Source of the DNA: Lysinibacillus sp. ZYM-1
Lineage (GTDB): Bacteria > Bacillota > Bacilli > Bacillales_A > Planococcaceae
NCBI RefSeq assembly: GCF_001308875.1
Contig: NZ_KQ465116.1
Location: forward strand, 79,738-143,737
Length of the DNA stretch: 64,000 nt
Reading direction: 5' to 3'
Under the pieces are notes generated by a model. The model ran no database searches, had not been told where the DNA came from, and worked only from the letters and a program-made list of their open reading frames with translations. The position numbers and the translations under genes were made by a program. Positions 61,092 to 64,000 of the stretch are shown here, piece after piece; within the stretch, counting starts at the first letter, position 1; each line of letters starts with the position of its first letter.

Positions 61092-62052
61092 CTAAAGATT
61101 ATTTAACGGACTAAACTCACGATGTTTGTCGTGTACTTCCGTTGAAAATAGATTTACATAGGTTTTTACCATCTCCATTGTTGAATGACCGAGTATCTTT
61201 TGTAATTCGAATATGCCAGCGCCATTCATAACGGATAGCTTAGCGAACGTATGCCGCATTGTATGAGGTGAACATCTGACACCCTTAATCCCTGCTTAAT
61301 TACCGTATTGAGCAACAATCTTCTGCAGAGAATTACGTTTCATTCCTGTACCTTCTAATGTGACAAATAACGCATCTGTTTCGCATGTCCCTCTTAATTG
61401 AAGATACCGACGAAGCTGCTCCTTCATCTTCGCTTGTATCGGTACATAGCGATGATAGTGATTTTTCGTATTACGAATACACGAGACCTTCCGATAGCTT
61501 TACATCCTCTATTAAAATACCGCAAGATTCATTTAAACGAATGCCAGTTTCGAGCAGTAGCATCATAAACGTATAGTCTCGCTGGCCAGTGAATGTACGC
61601 TTGTCCGTCGCATTGAATAGCGCATGTAATTGTTTAACGGTAAATGTTTCAACGCTATTCTTACGATCACGTACTAACGGAAACTTCGCCAGGTCATTTA
61701 CGGCCAAGTATTTATTCTCGAGTAGCCAATGAAAGAACGCTCGAATTGCGCGTAGCTTAGAGTTTATCGTTGTTGTCCGGAGACCGCGTACTTGCATATC
61801 CTCAACTAATTCCTCCAGGTGTTTCCGCTGTACGTCGTGAATAAATAGCGAATGCCCTACGCTGACCAAGAACGTACGGAAGTGATTTAGTTCACGTTGG
61901 TAGTAAGTAATTGTAAATTCGCGCAAACCACGTCGTTTCGCATCCTTTATAAATACCGCCAACGCTTCATCAAACGTAGTCACCTGCATTGATACCGAAC
62001 GACTCACGAGATCGAGTTCCCGTCCTACCAATTCGTTATTACGCTTAGACAT
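61092..62052 (-). pseudogene. Tyrosine recombinase/integrase, frameshifted and with a nonsense codon
   Basis: The first 193 codons are intact: SAM-like N-terminal domain (TITYYQRELNHFRTFLVSVG) and the start of the catalytic domain (LLETGIRLNES with the first Arg). At about 61480 a frameshift ends the ORF after GLVYS. The rest continues in another frame (HRYVPIQAKMKEQLRRYL ... SPHTMRHTFAKLS ... LGHSTMEMVKTYVNL), with HxxR, H and Tyr catalytic residues, but is broken by a TAA after YGN. The element is dead. It is next to the tRNA cluster, where such integrases often insert. Confidence 0.92.
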
Positions 62053-62151
62053 AGAAAAAGACCGCCTTCCTTAGTATTTAAGGAAAACGGTCTACTAGCG
62101 AACATGCTAACGACTAATTTGACGCACATTATACGTCTAAAACGTAAAAAA

Positions 62152-62177
62152 GCGCCTCATGCTTACGCATGAAACGC
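62152..62177 (-). terminator. Terminator of the tRNA cluster
   Basis: GCGCCTCATGC / GCATGAAACGC (two mismatches) with TTTTTTT on the minus strand, just after the last tRNA gene. Confidence 0.8.
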
Positions 62178-62200
62178 CGTCAAATCAACGATTTAGATGA

Positions 62201-62281
62201 TACCGGTGGCCGGGGTCGAACCGGCACTCCAAAGGAACACGATTTTGAGTCGTGCGCGTCTGCCAATTCCGCCACACCGGC
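62201..62281 (-). tRNA. tRNA-Leu (CAA)
   Basis: Class II tRNA with anticodon CAA in loop CTCAAAA and a variable arm. Acceptor GCCGGTG/CACCGGT has a G1-U72 wobble pair; discriminator A; CCA is not encoded (TCA follows). Confidence 0.93.
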
Positions 62282-62291
62282 ATAGTGTAGA

Positions 62292-62315
62292 TAAAAAAAA
62301 TCGGATAATCCGATT
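62292..62315 (-). terminator. Terminator between tRNA-Cys and tRNA-Leu
   Basis: AATCGGA / TCCGATT stem with a 3-nt loop and eight T residues on the minus strand. Confidence 0.75.
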
Positions 62316-62328
62316 GAAAAATAAAATA

Positions 62329-62402
62329 TGGAGGCGGCAACCGGATTTGAACCGGTGGTAAAGGTGTTGCAGACCTGTGCCTTACCACTTGGCTATGCCG
62401 CC
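62329..62402 (-). tRNA. tRNA-Cys (GCA)
   Basis: Anticodon GCA in loop TCTGCAA; acceptor GGCGGCA; discriminator T; CCA encoded. Confidence 0.95.
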
Positions 62403-62415
62403 ATAAATAGTTAAA

Positions 62416-62490
62416 TGGAGCGGAAGACGAGGTTCGAACTCGCGACCCCCACCTTGGCAAGGTGGTGTTCTACCACTGAACTACTTCCGC
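62416..62490 (-). tRNA. tRNA-Gly (GCC)
   Basis: Anticodon GCC in CCTTGCCAAGG; acceptor GCGGAAG; CCA encoded. Confidence 0.95.
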
Positions 62491-62498
62491 AAAAAAAA

Positions 62499-62573
62499 TG
62501 GCTGGGGTACCTGGATTCGAACCAGGGCATGACGGAATCAAAATCCGTTGCCTTACCGCTTGGCTATACCCCA
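62499..62573 (-). tRNA. tRNA-Gln (TTG)
   Basis: Anticodon TTG in GGATTTTGATTCC; acceptor TGGGGTA; CCA encoded. Confidence 0.95.
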
Positions 62574-62592
62574 AAAGACAATTATATAAAAA

Positions 62593-62669
62593 TGGGGCGA
62601 CTGATGGGAATCGAACCCACGAATGCCTGAACCACAATCAGGTGCGTTAACCACTTCGCCACAACCGCC
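62593..62669 (-). tRNA. tRNA-His (GTG), copy 1
   Basis: Anticodon GTG in CTGATTGTGGTTCAG; extra G-1 paired with C73 as usual for tRNA-His; CCA encoded. Identical to the next copy over 77 bp. Confidence 0.96.
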
Positions 62670-62707
62670 ATAATTACTATTTTGTATTATTCTAATTTAA
62701 AGTTAAA

Positions 62708-62784
62708 TGGGGCGACTGATGGGAATCGAACCCACGAATGCCTGAACCACAATCAGGTGCGTTAACCACTTCGCCACAACCGCC
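62708..62784 (-). tRNA. tRNA-His (GTG), copy 2
   Basis: The same 77-bp sequence as copy 1, 115 bp apart start to start; a tandem duplication inside the cluster. Confidence 0.96.
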
Positions 62785-62796
62785 ATAAAATTAAAT

Positions 62797-62870
62797 TGGC
62801 AGGGGCAGTAGGAATCGAACCCACATCAAAGGTTTTGGAGACCTCTATTCTACCGTTAAACTATGCCCCT
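62797..62870 (-). tRNA. tRNA-Trp (CCA)
   Basis: Anticodon CCA in AGGTCTCCAAAACCT; acceptor AGGGGCA; terminal CCA encoded. Confidence 0.95.
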
Positions 62871-62883
62871 ATTATATTAAAAC

Positions 62884-62967
62884 TGGTGGAGGGGGACGGA
62901 TTCGAACCGCCGAACCCTAAGGAGCGGATTTACAGTCCGCCGCGTTTAGCCACTTCGCTACCCCTCC
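62884..62967 (-). tRNA. tRNA-Tyr (GTA)
   Basis: Class II tRNA, anticodon GTA in CGGACTGTAAATCCG; acceptor GGAGGGG; CCA encoded. Confidence 0.95.
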
Positions 62968-62976
62968 GGGAATACA

Positions 62977-63052
<76 letters not shown>

Positions 63053-63064
63053 AAAAAAACATGA

Positions 63065-63137
63065 TGGGTCAGGACGGAATCGAACCGCCGACACTTAGAG
63101 CTTCAATCTAATGCTCTACCAACTGAGCTACTGACCC
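63065..63137 (-). tRNA. tRNA-Phe (GAA)
   Basis: Anticodon GAA in TAGATTGAAGCTCTA; acceptor GGGTCAG; discriminator A followed by TCA, so CCA is not encoded. Confidence 0.94.
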
Positions 63138-63152
63138 ATATTTTAAAATAAA

Positions 63153-63228
63153 TGGCGGTCCCGACCGGGATCGAACCGGCGATCTCCTGCGTGACAGGCA
63201 GGCATGTTAACCGCTACACCACGGGACC
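63153..63228 (-). tRNA. tRNA-Asp (GTC)
   Basis: Anticodon GTC in CTGCCTGTCACGCAG; acceptor GGTCCCG; CCA encoded. Confidence 0.95.
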
Positions 63229-63232
63229 ATTT

Positions 63233-63307
<75 letters not shown>

Positions 63308-63341
63308 ATAATGATATGTTATTAATTGTTAATAAGTATAA

Positions 63342-63417
63342 TGGTGGAGGATGACGGGCTCGAACCGCCGACCCTCTGCTTGTAAGGCAGATGCTCTCCC
63401 AGCTGAGCTAATCCTCC
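63342..63417 (-). tRNA. tRNA-Val (TAC)
   Basis: Anticodon TAC in CTGCCTTACAAGCAG; acceptor GGAGGAT; CCA encoded. Confidence 0.95.
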
Positions 63418-63432
63418 ATCTGGGTATATACA

Positions 63433-63507
63433 TGGTGACCCCTACGGGATTCGAACCCGTGTTACCGCCGTGAAAGGGCGGTGTCTTAACCACTTGACCA
63501 AGGGGCC
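63433..63507 (-). tRNA. tRNA-Glu (TTC)
   Basis: Anticodon TTC in CCGCCCTTTCACGGCGG; acceptor GGCCCCT; CCA encoded. Confidence 0.95.
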
Positions 63508-63531
63508 TTCGTTTGAAATGAATAAAAGTGC

Positions 63532-63623
63532 TGGCGGAGAGTAAGGGATTTGAACCCTTGAGACAGTGTTAACCGCCTACACGATTTCCAATCGTGCTCC
63601 TTCGGCCACTCGGACAACTCTCC
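63532..63623 (-). tRNA. tRNA-Ser (GGA)
   Basis: Class II tRNA with a long variable arm, anticodon GGA in CGATTGGAAATCG; discriminator G; CCA encoded. It reads UCC, the specifier codon of the serA T-box at 13 kb. Confidence 0.95.
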
Positions 63624-63628
63624 AAGAA

Positions 63629-63705
63629 TGGCTCCGAAGGCAGGACTCGAACCTGCGACAACCTGATTAACAGTCAGGTGCTACTACCAACTGAGCTACT
63701 TCGGA
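63629..63705 (-). tRNA. tRNA-Asn (GTT)
   Basis: Anticodon GTT in CTGACTGTTAATCAG; acceptor TCCGAAG; CCA encoded. The D-arm side has TAGTAGCACC, one base longer than the usual TAGAGCACC. Confidence 0.93.
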
Positions 63706-63721
63706 ATAATTTTAGTATACA

Positions 63722-63838
63722 GCCTAGCGACGTCCTACTCTCACAGGGGGAAGCCCCCAACTACCATCGGCGCTAAAGAGCTTAACTTCCGTGTTCGGTA
63801 TGGGAACGGGTGTGACCTCTTTGCCATCATCACTAGAC
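63722..63838 (-). rRNA. rrf: 5S rRNA
   Basis: About 117 nt with the conserved internal segments CACACCCGTTCCCATACCGA and ACGGAAGTTAAGCTC, and the terminal helix GTCTAGTG / CGCTAGGC. It lies between the tRNA cluster and 23S rRNA. Confidence 0.95.
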
Positions 63839-63950
63839 TATTTGAAAGACAATACTTATTATAACATATTTTATCAAAATTACAAGTATATTATAATATT
63901 TTTATTCTTTCAAAACTGGATAAACGGTTCATTGAATGTTTCAAACTTTT

Positions 63951-64000
63951 TTGGTTAAGTCCTCGATCGATTAGTATTCGTCAGCTCCATGTGTCACCAC
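63951..64000 (-). rRNA. rrl: 3' end of 23S rRNA (partial)
   Basis: The last about 50 nt of the large-subunit rRNA: the complement reads ...GACGAATACTAATCGATCGA, GGACTTAACCA, the conserved 3' end of Bacillales 23S. The gene continues beyond the window. Confidence 0.92.

Noticed and set aside
62593..62784. Repeat array (CRISPR-like) reading of the duplicated segment
   Set aside because: Only two copies, both complete tRNA-His genes.

Overview
The window looks like chromosomal DNA of an AT-rich, spore-forming Bacillales member, most likely Lysinibacillus or a close relative. The reasons are gene families and gene orders shared with Bacillus subtilis (yhaM-yhaN-yhaO, yheA-yheB-yheE, hemZ, prsA, yhcY-yhcZ), strong Gram-positive ribosome binding sites, a YjcZ-type sporulation miniprotein, S-layer homology domains, and an rRNA-linked cluster of 16 tRNA genes in the Bacillus order. 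Genus is inference; no 16S sequence is present.

Layout. 0-9 kb: tail of a membrane protein, a small membrane protein, a structured RNA-like segment, prsA, a chemotaxis receptor and the overlapping yhaO-yhaN-yhaM nuclease/ATPase operon. 9-23 kb: metabolism: enoyl-CoA hydratase, trhO, a flavoprotein, T-box-controlled serA, a HAD phosphatase, a secreted MBL/lamin-tail lipoprotein with a DUF3006 partner, a glycerate kinase-permease operon with a divergent CdaR regulator and a candidate CcpA site, and hemZ. 23-34 kb: small conserved genes (yhe group), a CNNM/CorC-type transporter with a short upstream ORF, a Mn-type CDF exporter behind a terminator-containing leader, and a YafY/WYL regulator with its YobU-like partner. 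33-47 kb: an orphan SARP-like response regulator whose receiver has Glu at the phosphosite, a YhcY/YhcZ two-component system with a four-cysteine GAF domain, bdbC, RluA, AKR, catE, trmL, queG, catalase, cytidine deaminase, LD-carboxypeptidase, and an EamA transporter broken by two compensating 1-nt indels. 47-55.5 kb: nagB, an arylamine N-acetyltransferase, an SLH protein, a broken VOC gene, the hrtBA heme exporter, and one long ORF that joins an AraC-type regulator to a siderophore-binding lipoprotein, with one Fur box upstream and another inside the ORF.

55.5-62 kb is accessory and decayed: fragments of an ABC exporter, large hairpins, a second YafY regulator with a hydrolase/YdeI operon, a candidate small RNA and a broken tyrosine recombinase. 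The window ends in 16 tRNA genes, 5S rRNA and the 3' end of 23S rRNA, all on the minus strand.

Regulatory links. The two YafY/WYL loci carry nearly the same 16-bp sequence (15/16 identical) between regulator and target gene, which suggests a shared operator. Serine synthesis is read by a UCC-specifying T-box, and a cognate tRNA-Ser(GGA) gene lies in the same window. Iron control is suggested by the two Fur boxes around the AraC/lipoprotein ORF. The CDF and CNNM genes each have unusual leaders that fit no riboswitch family I could recognise by eye.
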